Positions 8,462-16,969 of a DNA stretch of 20,647 nt are shown here, piece after piece. The first letter of the stretch is position 1; each line of letters opens with the position of its first letter. Origin of the DNA: an uncultured Prevotella sp. (GTDB lineage Bacteria; Bacteroidota; Bacteroidia; Bacteroidales; Bacteroidaceae); the NCBI GenBank assembly GCA_947072805.1, contig CAMTJK010000025.1, forward strand, positions 1-20,647, read 5' to 3'. The notes beneath the pieces are model-generated. The model saw only the letters and a program-made list of their open reading frames with translations, was not told where the DNA came from and did no database searches. Both the position numbers and the translations under genes were made by a program.

Positions 8462-9631
8462 ATGCTCGAAAAAAATACAAAAATATACATTGCCGGTCAT
8501 CGTGGACTTGTAGGTTCAGCTATATGGAACAATCTTAAAGAACGAGGTTACGACAATCTTGTTGGCAGAACTCATAAGGAATTGGATCTTACAGACCAAA
8601 TTGCAGTAAGACAATTTTTCGATAAAGAAAAACCCGATGCAGTTGTTCTTGCCGCAGCTTTCGTTGGTGGTATTATGGCAAACTCCCTGTATCGCGCAGA
8701 TTTCATCATGCAGAATATGATGATTCAGTGTAATATAATAGATAATGCTTTCTCTCATGGAGTGAAAAAGTTATTGTTTCTTGGCTCGACTTGTATTTAT
8801 CCTAAGAATGCTCCGCAACCAATGACGGAGGACGTACTTCTGACATCTCCATTAGAATATTCAAATGAAGAATATGCCATAGCAAAAATAGCAGGACTGA
8901 AGATGTGTGAGAGCTATAATCTGCAATATGGAACAAATTATATAGCAGTAATGCCTACGAACTTATACGGTCCTAACGACAACTTCCATTTGGAAAACAG
9001 CCATGTTATGCCGGCAATGATGAGGAAGATATATCTCGCAAAACTCATACACGAGGAACACTGGAATACTATTCGTAAAGATTTGGACAAGCGTCCTGTG
9101 GAAGACATAAATGGGTCATCATCAAAGGAAGATATACTTCATATCCTAACGAAGTATGGAATTTATGATAATAAAGTTCTGTTATGGGGCTCAGGCACCC
9201 CACTGCGTGAATTTTTATGGAGTGAGGATATGGCTGATGCAAGTGTTCATATACTGCTTAATGTAGATTTTAAAGACATTATCGGTATAGATAAATATTC
9301 GTCAGTGTTCTATGGTACTTCTACTAATGGTGTCGTAGATAGAAATAATAGTGTAGGCAGAGGTGGGGCAATACCATCCCTTGGAGAGATACGCAATTGC
9401 CACATCAATATTGGAACAGGTAAAGAATTATCAATTAAGAGTCTCTCCCATCTTGTAGCCAAAGCATTGGATTTTAAAGGCAATATTGTGTTTGATTCAT
9501 CTAAGCCGGATGGAACACCAAGAAAACTTGTAAATGTGGACAAATTACATTCTCTTGGGTGGAAGCACAAGGTTGAAATAGAGGATGGAATAACAAGATT
9601 ATATCAATGGTATAGAGAGAATCTTAAATAA
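8462..9631 (+). CDS. fcl: GDP-L-fucose synthase (epimerase/reductase), long form
   Basis: A 389-residue SDR enzyme that epimerises and reduces GDP-4-keto-6-deoxymannose to GDP-L-fucose with NADPH. The dinucleotide motif GHRGLVG is at 12-18. Catalytic residues Ser109, Cys111, Tyr138, Lys142 and His181 correspond to E. coli Fcl Ser107, Cys109, Tyr136, Lys140 and His179, a constant offset of two. E. coli Fcl has 321 residues; the excess comes from two insertions, about 198-238 (charged, helical) and about 268-314 (ending in a Gly-rich stretch, VGRGGAIPS). The first resembles an insertion I recall in Bacteroides homologues; the second seems longer than usual. It starts 3 bases after the gmd stop and is the last gene before a terminator-like hairpin. 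Also known as wcaG. Confidence 0.94.
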   Translation: MLEKNTKIYIAGHRGLVGSAIWNNLKERGYDNLVGRTHKELDLTDQIAVRQFFDKEKPDAVVLAAAFVGGIMANSLYRADFIMQNMMIQCNIIDNAFSHGVKKLLFLGSTCIYPKNAPQPMTEDVLLTSPLEYSNEEYAIAKIAGLKMCESYNLQYGTNYIAVMPTNLYGPNDNFHLENSHVMPAMMRKIYLAKLIHEEHWNTIRKDLDKRPVEDINGSSSKEDILHILTKYGIYDNKVLLWGSGTPLREFLWSEDMADASVHILLNVDFKDIIGIDKYSSVFYGTSTNGVVDRNNSVGRGGAIPSLGEIRNCHINIGTGKELSIKSLSHLVAKALDFKGNIVFDSSKPDGTPRKLVNVDKLHSLGWKHKVEIEDGITRLYQWYRENLK

Positions 9632-9663
9632 GTTTATAGATATAAACAAAATAAGTAGTCCGA

Positions 9664-9702
9664 GGCCGCAAATCATATAATTAAAATGATTTACGGTCTT
9701 TT
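9664..9702 (+). terminator. terminator after the GDP-fucose genes
   Basis: GGCCGCAAATCAT (9664-9676) pairs with ATGATTTACGGTC (9686-9698) across a 9-base loop: 13 positions with one G-U pair and one C-A mismatch. TTTT follows at 9699. It lies 33 bases after the fcl stop and ends the glnS-to-fcl run. Confidence 0.7.
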
Positions 9703-9847
9703 GTATATTCCAATTCAATTATCGTATATAGTACATTACTGAAAACAAACAACAAGAATATAAATATTGTTTTTTCAGTTTCTGAAACCATCCATAGAAG
9801 CGGATATAGAAGCGTATTATCATATTGATTAAAAACAAATCATTTAT

Positions 9848-9878
9848 TTTGTAGGCTGAAAAAAAAACATTACCTTTG
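9848..9878 (+). promoter_or_regulatory. full Bacteroidales promoter of the ileS run
   Basis: A -33 TTTG at 9848-9851 and a -7 TACCTTTG at 9871-9878 are separated by 19 bases, the classical arrangement for the primary sigma factor of Bacteroidota. The ileS ATG follows at 9920, leaving a leader of about 35 nt. The remaining bases 9703-9847 are AT-rich and show nothing else I can name. Confidence 0.75.
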
Positions 9879-9919
9879 CGCTCTATATATTACAATAATT
9901 AGGTATTAAGAAATAAAAA

Positions 9920-12900
9920 ATGGCTAACAAGTTTACCGAGCATAATGGTTTGAATCTAACCCGGACAAACAGCGAAATTCTTGAGAAGTGGAACAAGGAG
10001 GATGTGTTCCATAAATCAATAGAAACACGTGAGGGATGCCCTCAATTTGTTTTTTATGAGGGACCACCATCAGCCAATGGACATCCGGGAATACACCATG
10101 TGCTCGCTCGTTCCATTAAAGATACATTTAATAGGTATAAGACAATGAAAGGCTACCAGGTTCACAGAAAAGCCGGGTGGGATACTCATGGCTTGCCGGT
10201 AGAACTTGGAGTTGAAAAGGAGCTTGATATAACAAAGGCAGACATAGATAATCACGAGTCAGAAAAATATATCTCGGTAGAAGATTATAACCGTAGATGC
10301 AGGGAAAATGTGATGAAATTTACTGCCGAATGGCGCAAGCTAACAGAGCAGATGGGATATTTCGTTGATCTAGATCATCCTTATATCACATATGACAATA
10401 AGTATATTGAAACCCTATGGTGGCTGTTAAAGCAATTATATAACAAAGGACTTCTTTATAAAGGATACACTATTCAACCATATTCTCCAGGTGCAGGAAC
10501 TGGGCTTAGCTCACACGAACTAAACCAACCTGGATGTTATCGGGATGTAAAAGACACGACGGTTACAGCGTTATTTAAGGTAGCAACTCCAAAAACAGAA
10601 TGGAAAGAGTGGGGATGTGTGTATTTTGCCGCTTGGACAACAACTCCATGGACATTGCCATCAAATACAGCTCTTTGTGTTGGACCGAATATCAAGTATG
10701 TTGCTGTACGAACATATAATGTATACAATGATACCCCCATCACGATAATCATTGCAGAATCAAGATTGTCGGCTTATTTCAAGCCGGAAGGGGAAAATCT
10801 TCCTTTGGATGAATATAAGCATGGGGACAAAGTAATACCATATAAAGTAATAGCGTCCTACCTGGGGCAGGAATTGGTTGGCATGGAATTCTGCCAGCTC
10901 ATGCCGTGGGTTAAGCCTTGCATGAAGCTGGATGAGAATTCACCTGTGTATGTAAAAGATTTTGCTAAACAAAATCCAGCAAAGGTATTTGTTTCGGAGA
11001 ATGGCAAGGACCGTTTTGTGGAACTGGCCTCAAACGCTTTTCGTGTTATATCTGGTGATTATGTAACAACTGAAGATGGTACTGGAATAGTACATATAGC
11101 TCCAACTTTTGGTGCCGATGACGCTAAAGTTGCAAATGCTGCAAATATTCCATCCTTGTTCTTGATAAACAAGCGAGGTGAAACACGTCCGATGGTAGAC
11201 ATGCAAGGAAAATATTATAAAATAGAAGACCTTGATGCTAATTTCGTTGAAAAATGTTTGGATGTGGGTTTATATAAGAACCATGCTGGTGATTATGTTA
11301 AAAATGCATATAAGCCTGAATTTAATATAAACGGTAAATATGATGAGCATGCTGCAGGTAAAGCAGAAGATCTGAATATTGTCATATGCATGGAGATGAA
11401 GCAAACAGGAACTGCTTTAAAGATTGAAAAGCATGTACATAATTATCCGCATTGTTGGAGAACTGACAAACCTATTCTTTATTATCCTCTTGACAGTTGG
11501 TTCATACGTTCAACAGCGATGAAGGAAAGAATGGTCGAATTAAATAAAACCATAAATTGGCAACCCGCATCTACTGGTACAGGACGCTTCGGTAATTGGC
11601 TTGAAAACCTAAATGACTGGAATCTTTCACGTTCTCGTTTTTGGGGAACACCTCTTCCGATATGGCGTGACGAAGATTGCAACGAAAAATGTATAGGTAG
11701 TTTGCAGGAATTATATTACGAAATAGAAAAGTCTGTCGCTGCAGGATTTATGATGTCCAATCCGCTAAAGGACAAGGGATTTGAACCGGGCAATTATTCG
11801 GAAGAAAACTATAACAGAATAGATTTGCATAGACCTTATGTGGATAATATTATATTAACAAGTGATAGCTTCAAACCTATGAAACGTGAAAGTGATTTGA
11901 TAGACGTTTGGTTTGACTCGGGCTCTATGCCTTATGCACAAATTCATTATCCTTTTGAGAATCGTGATCTTATAGAGAAAGGTATTGCCTTCCCTGCTGA
12001 TTTCATAAATGAGGGCGTCGATCAGACTCGTGGATGGTTCTTTACTCTTCATGCAATAGCAACAATGGTGTTTGATAGTGTTGCGTTCAAGAATGTTATA
12101 TCTACCGGACTTGTCTTGGATGCCAAGGGAAACAAGATGAGCAAACATGTAGGAAATGTTACGGATCCGTTTGAAATGATGGAAAAATATGGAGCTGATC
12201 CTGTACGGTTCTATATGATGACAAATTCCGAGCCTTGGGACAATCTCAAGTTCGATCCAGAGGGAGTGGATGAAGTACGAAGGAAGTTCTTCGGCACTTT
12301 ATATAATACATATTCTTTCTTCAGTTTGTATGCTAATGTGGATGGTTTCGATTATTCGCAGCCGGAAATTCCATTGTCTGATAGACCCGAAATAGACAGA
12401 TGGATACTCTCTGTATTGCATACTTTAATCAAGAATGTGGATGCAGAATTGACAGCATATGATCCTACAAGAGCAGGACGTATGATTGAGTCTTTTGTGA
12501 ATGATGATTTATCTAATTGGTACGTACGATTGAATAGAAAACGTTTCTGGGGTAAAGAAATGAGTGCAGACAAGCTTTCAGCTTATCAAACGTTATGTAC
12601 ATGTTTGGAAACTGTTGCTAAATTGCTTGCCCCATTTGCCCCTTTCTACGCAGACCAATTATATATGGACTTAGTGAGTGTAACAAACCATGAAAATGTA
12701 GGATCGGTACATTTGGCAAGTTTCCCGATTTCCGATGAATCATTTATAGATAAGGATTTGGAGGAGAGAATGGGCATGGCACAGAAGATTACCTCAATGG
12801 TTTTGGCATTGCGACGTAAGGTAAGCATAAAGGTAAGACAACCCCTACAAGCTATAATGATTCCTGCCATTGATGATAATCAAAAACAGCATATTGAAGC

Positions 12901-13486
12901 TGTTAAGGGATTGATAATCAGCGAGGTTAATGTAAAAGAGCTAAAGTTTGTTGAAGGCTCTGATGTGCTGGTTAAGAAAGTAAAATGCAATTTCCGTACA
13001 ATGGGTAAAAAATTTGGTAAATTGATGAAGAGCATCTCATCGGCCATGGACTCCTTGACGCAGACAGAAATTGCTGAATTGGAAAAGAATGGCATTCTTA
13101 CCGTTGATGTTGAAGGACAAAAAGTCACCGTAGAATCTGCGGATGTAGATGTTATTAGCGAAGATATTCCAGGATGGCTTGTAAGCAATGAAGGTAATTT
13201 AACTGTTGCTCTAGAGGTTGAACTAACAGAGGAACTTAAAAACGAGGGCATGGCTCGTGAATTAATAAATAGAATCCAGAATTTGAGAAAAGATAATGGT
13301 CTTGAAATAACGGACAGAATAAATGTTTTTATTTCCCCCAGTCCGTCTATAAATCAGGCCATTCAAGGTTTCGTCGATTATATAAAGGTTCAGGTTCTTG
13401 CCAATTCTGTAATTCTTAAGGATAATAATGGCACGGAAATGGATATTGATGGCGTTAAAACAACCATAAAAGTTGAAATAGTATAA
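9920..13486 (+). CDS. ileS: isoleucyl-tRNA synthetase, eukaryote-like IleRS2 with GXHH motif
   Basis: An 1188-residue class I synthetase charging tRNA-Ile. The N-terminal catalytic segment GPPSANGHPGIHH aligns with the PFATGLPHYGH-type region of IleRS2, but where HIGH is expected it reads GIHH (residues 57-60), with the first and third positions exchanged. The CP1 editing domain follows (TTPWTLPSNTALC near 235-250, and GTGIVHIAPTFGADD near 390-405). The KMSKS loop is KMSKH at 739-743. The anticodon-binding helical domain follows and a long C-terminal extension covers roughly the last 200 residues. The length exceeds bacterial IleRS1 (about 940) and fits IleRS2. IleRS2 enzymes tolerate mupirocin, and the GXHH variant has been described as giving very strong tolerance. 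It has its own promoter and is the first gene of a long run ending with rsmE. Confidence 0.96.
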   Translation: MANKFTEHNGLNLTRTNSEILEKWNKEDVFHKSIETREGCPQFVFYEGPPSANGHPGIHHVLARSIKDTFNRYKTMKGYQVHRKAGWDTHGLPVELGVEKELDITKADIDNHESEKYISVEDYNRRCRENVMKFTAEWRKLTEQMGYFVDLDHPYITYDNKYIETLWWLLKQLYNKGLLYKGYTIQPYSPGAGTGLSSHELNQPGCYRDVKDTTVTALFKVATPKTEWKEWGCVYFAAWTTTPWTLPSNTALCVGPNIKYVAVRTYNVYNDTPITIIIAESRLSAYFKPEGENLPLDEYKHGDKVIPYKVIASYLGQELVGMEFCQLMPWVKPCMKLDENSPVYVKDFAKQNPAKVFVSENGKDRFVELASNAFRVISGDYVTTEDGTGIVHIAPTFGADDAKVANAANIPSLFLINKRGETRPMVDMQGKYYKIEDLDANFVEKCLDVGLYKNHAGDYVKNAYKPEFNINGKYDEHAAGKAEDLNIVICMEMKQTGTALKIEKHVHNYPHCWRTDKPILYYPLDSWFIRSTAMKERMVELNKTINWQPASTGTGRFGNWLENLNDWNLSRSRFWGTPLPIWRDEDCNEKCIGSLQELYYEIEKSVAAGFMMSNPLKDKGFEPGNYSEENYNRIDLHRPYVDNIILTSDSFKPMKRESDLIDVWFDSGSMPYAQIHYPFENRDLIEKGIAFPADFINEGVDQTRGWFFTLHAIATMVFDSVAFKNVISTGLVLDAKGNKMSKHVGNVTDPFEMMEKYGADPVRFYMMTNSEPWDNLKFDPEGVDEVRRKFFGTLYNTYSFFSLYANVDGFDYSQPEIPLSDRPEIDRWILSVLHTLIKNVDAELTAYDPTRAGRMIESFVNDDLSNWYVRLNRKRFWGKEMSADKLSAYQTLCTCLETVAKLLAPFAPFYADQLYMDLVSVTNHENVGSVHLASFPISDESFIDKDLEERMGMAQKITSMVLALRRKVSIKVRQPLQAIMIPAIDDNQKQHIEAVKGLIISEVNVKELKFVEGSDVLVKKVKCNFRTMGKKFGKLMKSISSAMDSLTQTEIAELEKNGILTVDVEGQKVTVESADVDVISEDIPGWLVSNEGNLTVALEVELTEELKNEGMARELINRIQNLRKDNGLEITDRINVFISPSPSINQAIQGFVDYIKVQVLANSVILKDNNGTEMDIDGVKTTIKVEIV

Positions 13487-13512
13487 TAATTAATGAACTA
13501 AAACTTTCTATT

Positions 13513-13893
13513 ATGACAGAGAAAACACGTTACAATGATGAAGAGTTGGAAGAGTTCAGAGGTATCATAAATGACAAGTTGGCACTTGCAAAACGCGATT
13601 ATGAGCAGATGATGAGAGTGCTGATGAATCAAGATGGTAATGATGTCGATGATACATCACCTACATATAAGATATTGGAGGAAGGAAGTGCAACGCAAAG
13701 CAAGGAAGAATTAATTCAGTTGGCAAGCCGTCAGCAAAAATTCATACAAGGTCTAGAAGCTGCTTTGATACGCATAGAAAACAAAACTTATGGCGTAGAT
13801 AGAATCACTGGGAAATTGATACCCAAGGAACGTCTTCGTGCTGTACCTCATGCAACGCTGAGCGTTGAGTCGAAACAGAATCGCAAGAAATGA
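13513..13893 (+). CDS. DksA/TraR-like protein lacking all four zinc cysteines
   Basis: A 126-residue cytoplasmic protein related to DksA, which enters the RNA polymerase secondary channel and adjusts transcription with ppGpp. The N-terminal part is helical, with two helices around an acidic turn (DGNDVDDTSP, 41-50), where DksA carries its coiled-coil tip acidic residues. The C-terminal part aligns with the zinc-finger region, YGVDRITGKLIPKERLRA (93-110) and ATLSVESK (114-121). The four zinc ligands are replaced by Asp96, Thr99, Ser117 and Ser120, so no C4 zinc site can form. It follows ileS by 26 bases and its stop overlaps the lspA start as ATGA. The family is clear; whether it works like DksA is open. 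Confidence 0.85.
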   Translation: MTEKTRYNDEELEEFRGIINDKLALAKRDYEQMMRVLMNQDGNDVDDTSPTYKILEEGSATQSKEELIQLASRQQKFIQGLEAALIRIENKTYGVDRITGKLIPKERLRAVPHATLSVESKQNRKK

Positions 13894-14552
13894 AAATAAA
13901 AAGAGGTATATTGACGAATGGAAAAATGGCTATACTTTTGGTTATAGCCATTCTTTTGATAGACCAACTTATAAAGATATGGGTAAAAACCCACATGGCA
14001 CTCCATGAAAGCATTTACATAACCAATTGGTTCCGCATTTGCTTCATTGAAAATAATGGAATGGCATACGGTATGGAATTTGGAAGTAAATTGCTGCTTT
14101 CCTTTTTTCGCATTATTCTGATAAGTTTATTGATATATTACGCATACAGACAGATTCTGCAAAAAGCAAGAGTCGGATATATCATCTGCCTTTCATTGAT
14201 TATTGCCGGAGCAATAGGAAATGTATTGGACAGCATGTTTTATGGATTGTTCTTTAGTGCCTCATCCGATTATTATATCTCTTATTTTGTTCCATTTGGC
14301 TCCGGCTATGCACCATTTTTAATGGGCAAAGTTGTTGACATGTTTTATTTCCCCTTGATTGTTACGACATGGCCCGATTGGGTGCCATATTTTGGAGGGA
14401 ATGAGTTTATATTCTTTAGTCCTGTGTTCAATTTTGCGGATGCAAGCATTAGTGTTGGTTTTGTAATGCTACTTATTTTTTACCATAAGGAACTCAACAA
14501 ACTTTCGCTGACCCAAAAGGTTGTTGAGGATTCTTCCATGAAAGAAGACTAA
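13890..14552 (+). CDS. lspA: lipoprotein signal peptidase (signal peptidase II)
   Basis: A 220-residue inner-membrane aspartyl protease that removes signal peptides from prolipoproteins after lipidation. Conserved blocks are DQLIKIWV (25-32), NNGMAYG (55-61), GAIGNVLDS (107-115) with catalytic Asp114, and FNFADASI (180-187) with catalytic Asp184. Four hydrophobic segments fit the family topology. It is longer than E. coli LspA (164): a periplasmic insertion of about 45 residues lies between the two aspartate motifs (about 120-178), with an aromatic-rich WPDWVPYFGG segment. It overlaps the preceding stop by 4 bases and its own stop overlaps the next ATG (TAATG). The downstream gene encodes a lipoprotein, a probable substrate. 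Confidence 0.95.
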   Translation: MKIKRGILTNGKMAILLVIAILLIDQLIKIWVKTHMALHESIYITNWFRICFIENNGMAYGMEFGSKLLLSFFRIILISLLIYYAYRQILQKARVGYIICLSLIIAGAIGNVLDSMFYGLFFSASSDYYISYFVPFGSGYAPFLMGKVVDMFYFPLIVTTWPDWVPYFGGNEFIFFSPVFNFADASISVGFVMLLIFYHKELNKLSLTQKVVEDSSMKED

Positions 14553-15517
14553 TGATGATGCAGAAGGTGATTTTTTCAAGAAAACGTATTAATGGTTTCT
14601 GGCTTCTGGTAATTCTTTTTACATCTGTTTGTTCGTGCAAGCCTACTGTGCCAGGTGAGTATATACAGCCAGACGAACTGGAAGAAATTCTTTATGATTA
14701 TCATCTTTCACAAGCAATGGCATATCAGCGCAACACAGATGGTGAATACATATTTGGAAACGCCCCAATATATACTCGTAATTATCTGTATTATGCCGTT
14801 TTAAAAAAACATGGAATTACAGAAGCAGAGTTCGATTCTTCGCTTGTCTATTATTATAATCGTGCAGATAAGCTACATAAAATATACTCTCACATTTCTG
14901 AACGCATGGAAAAAGAGGCACTCGGTTTAGGTGCTAATATAGGAGCAATAAGCCAGTATTCTCAATACAGTGCTGATGGTGATACTGCTAATATATGGAA
15001 GGAAAACAATTCTGCGTTACTTACCCCAGCAGCACCTTATAATCGCCTTGATTTTAAGATAGAATGTGATTCTACATTCAAAAAGGGAGATTCTTTCTTG
15101 TTTAATTTTATGGCCGACTTCATTTATCAGGGTGGTACAAAAGACGCAATCCTATATATAGCTGTCAAATATGATAATGACAGTATATCTACACATTTCA
15201 CGCGTATTTCTGTTTCTGGTTTATCACAGCTTCGTATACCTGGATGCTCTGATAAAATTAAGGAAATTCAAGGTTTTATTTATTTAAGTAAAGGGAATGA
15301 CGACTCGAATACGTTAAAGTTGATGTTTATTAACCAGATACAATTCATCCGATTCCATAGTAAGGAGCAACAGGAAAACCAGGAAGATACAAATGCGGTT
15401 ATTGCCGATTCTTTAAAGAGAATAGAAGAAGGAAACATTCTTCAAGAGACAATACGACCAGTGAAAATCAATCCCATAAGGCATGATGCCCAGATCCGCA
15501 TACAAAACAAAGAGTAA
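14552..15517 (+). CDS. DUF4296 lipoprotein of unknown function
   Basis: A 321-residue predicted lipoprotein. The N-terminus is basic, then hydrophobic (FWLLVILFTSV), ending in VCSC with Cys29 as the likely lipidated residue. DUF4296 follows immediately: YIQPDELEEILYDYHLSQAMAY at about 37-58 and helical text up to about 130 (KHGITEAEFDSSLVYYYNRADKLHKIY). The rest (about 150-290) is beta-rich and ends in an acidic and basic tail. No catalytic motif is evident. It starts at the lspA stop (TAATG), so the two are probably translated together. DUF4296 next to lspA is, as I recall, common in Bacteroidales; its function is unknown. Confidence 0.85.
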   Translation: MMMQKVIFSRKRINGFWLLVILFTSVCSCKPTVPGEYIQPDELEEILYDYHLSQAMAYQRNTDGEYIFGNAPIYTRNYLYYAVLKKHGITEAEFDSSLVYYYNRADKLHKIYSHISERMEKEALGLGANIGAISQYSQYSADGDTANIWKENNSALLTPAAPYNRLDFKIECDSTFKKGDSFLFNFMADFIYQGGTKDAILYIAVKYDNDSISTHFTRISVSGLSQLRIPGCSDKIKEIQGFIYLSKGNDDSNTLKLMFINQIQFIRFHSKEQQENQEDTNAVIADSLKRIEEGNILQETIRPVKINPIRHDAQIRIQNKE

Positions 15518-15521
15518 TAAG

Positions 15522-15728
15522 ATGGTGAAAGTTGCTTCAAATGAGGTCGTTGTTGGCGAAGAGAAAATATCCCAATGTGTTGTTGAAATATCGTCAGGAG
15601 TTGTCACAAACTATTATCATTTTGAAGAGGAACAACCCAACACCCTATGGCTTGGTGGAATAATAATAGTTAGGAAAGATAAAAAAGGCATACTTAGAGC
15701 ATATAAGAATGGAAATAAAATACAATAA
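15522..15728 (+). CDS. conserved-looking 68-residue protein of unknown function
   Basis: A small soluble protein of 68 residues with alternating hydrophobic and polar residues suggesting a compact beta fold: KISQCVVEISSGVVTNYYHF, then EEEQPNTLWLGGIIIVRKDKKGILRAYKNG. The ATG at 15522 follows the DUF4296 stop by 4 bases; an in-frame start at 15483 would overlap that gene by 35 bases and is less likely. The MFS gene starts 2 bases after its stop, so it is embedded in the run and unlikely to be a chance frame. I recall similar small proteins in Bacteroides but know no function. No signal peptide, no metal-binding motif. Confidence 0.7.
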   Translation: MVKVASNEVVVGEEKISQCVVEISSGVVTNYYHFEEEQPNTLWLGGIIIVRKDKKGILRAYKNGNKIQ

Positions 15729-15730
15729 TT

Positions 15731-16969
15731 ATGAATATTAAAGTTCGTTTGTCACTATTAAACTTCCTTGAGTTCGCTGTTTGGGGAGCATATCTTACCT
15801 CAATGGGTACGTATTTGTTTAATATTGGTATGGGCAACCATATCGGATGGTTTTATGCTGTTCAGGGAATAGTGTCTATATTCATGCCTGCTATGATGGG
15901 TATAGTGGCTGATAGATGGATACCGGCACAGCGCTTGTTGGGATATTGTCATCTTGTTGCCGCATTGTTTATGATTGCTACTGCATATTGCGGTATGAGT
16001 GGATACCATGCGTATTTATTTCCAATATACACAATTAGTGTTGCTTTCTATATGCCTACATTAGCATTGAGCAATTCTGTAGCATATAATGCTCTGTCAC
16101 TTGCTAATATGGATACCATTAAAGATTTCCCACCCATAAGGGTATTTGGAACAATCGGTTTCATCTTCACGATGTGGGCAGTTGATTTGCTTGGCTTCCA
16201 GTCATCACCAAACCAATTCCTTGTCTCTGCTTTTATGGGTATTATATTATTTTTGTATACATATACTATTCCTGCTTGTCCTATATCGAAGGGCATAAAC
16301 CGAAAATCATTTGTTGATGCACTTGGACTTCGTGCGTTTGCATTATTCAAACAAAAAAGGATGGCTATATTCTTTATCTTTTCCATGTTACTTGGCGTAA
16401 GCTTACAGATAACGAATGGATTTGCAAACCCATTTATTACATCATTTGCTTCAATACCAGAATATGCCGATACATTTGGGGTAAAACATGCAAACATACT
16501 TATTTCACTATCACAAATGAGTGAAGCTCTTTGTATTTTATTGATACCTTTCTTTATGAAACGGTACGGAATAAAGAATGTCATGCTCATTGCTATGTTT
16601 GCGTGGGTTTTCCGCTTTGGGCTTTTCGGATTAGGCAATCCTGGTTCCGGTGTTTGGATGTTTGTTATCTCCATGCTTGTATACGGCGTTGCATTTGATT
16701 TCTTCAATGTTTCAGGCTCATTGTTTGTTGATGGTAATACGGACAGATCCATACGTTCAAGTGCACAAGGCTTGTTTATGTTAATGACAAACGGTATTGG
16801 AGCAACATGTGGTACGCTTACGGCTCAGGCAATTGTTAATCATTACACAACAGATAGTCAAACCGATTGGCAAACATGCTGGTATATATTTGCCGCATAT
16901 GCTTTTGTTGTGGGTGTGTTGTTCGCTCTGATTTTCCGCACGAATAGAAAAGACGTTGTAAATGAATAG
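15731..16969 (+). CDS. MFS nucleoside:H+ symporter (NHS family) permease
   Basis: A 412-residue protein with about twelve transmembrane segments. The N-terminus (LSLLNFLEFAVWGAYLTSMG) and the block PPIRVFGTIGFI near 136-147 are typical of the nucleoside:proton symporter family, which includes NupG and XapB. A short basic cytoplasmic loop lies in the middle (about 180-210, ISKGINRKSF) as in two-lobed MFS proteins, and the end is basic (RTNRKD). It would import nucleosides with protons; the specific nucleoside cannot be read from sequence. It begins 2 bases after the small ORF and overlaps the DUF151 gene by 8 bases. Confidence 0.87.
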   Translation: MNIKVRLSLLNFLEFAVWGAYLTSMGTYLFNIGMGNHIGWFYAVQGIVSIFMPAMMGIVADRWIPAQRLLGYCHLVAALFMIATAYCGMSGYHAYLFPIYTISVAFYMPTLALSNSVAYNALSLANMDTIKDFPPIRVFGTIGFIFTMWAVDLLGFQSSPNQFLVSAFMGIILFLYTYTIPACPISKGINRKSFVDALGLRAFALFKQKRMAIFFIFSMLLGVSLQITNGFANPFITSFASIPEYADTFGVKHANILISLSQMSEALCILLIPFFMKRYGIKNVMLIAMFAWVFRFGLFGLGNPGSGVWMFVISMLVYGVAFDFFNVSGSLFVDGNTDRSIRSSAQGLFMLMTNGIGATCGTLTAQAIVNHYTTDSQTDWQTCWYIFAAYAFVVGVLFALIFRTNRKDVVNE

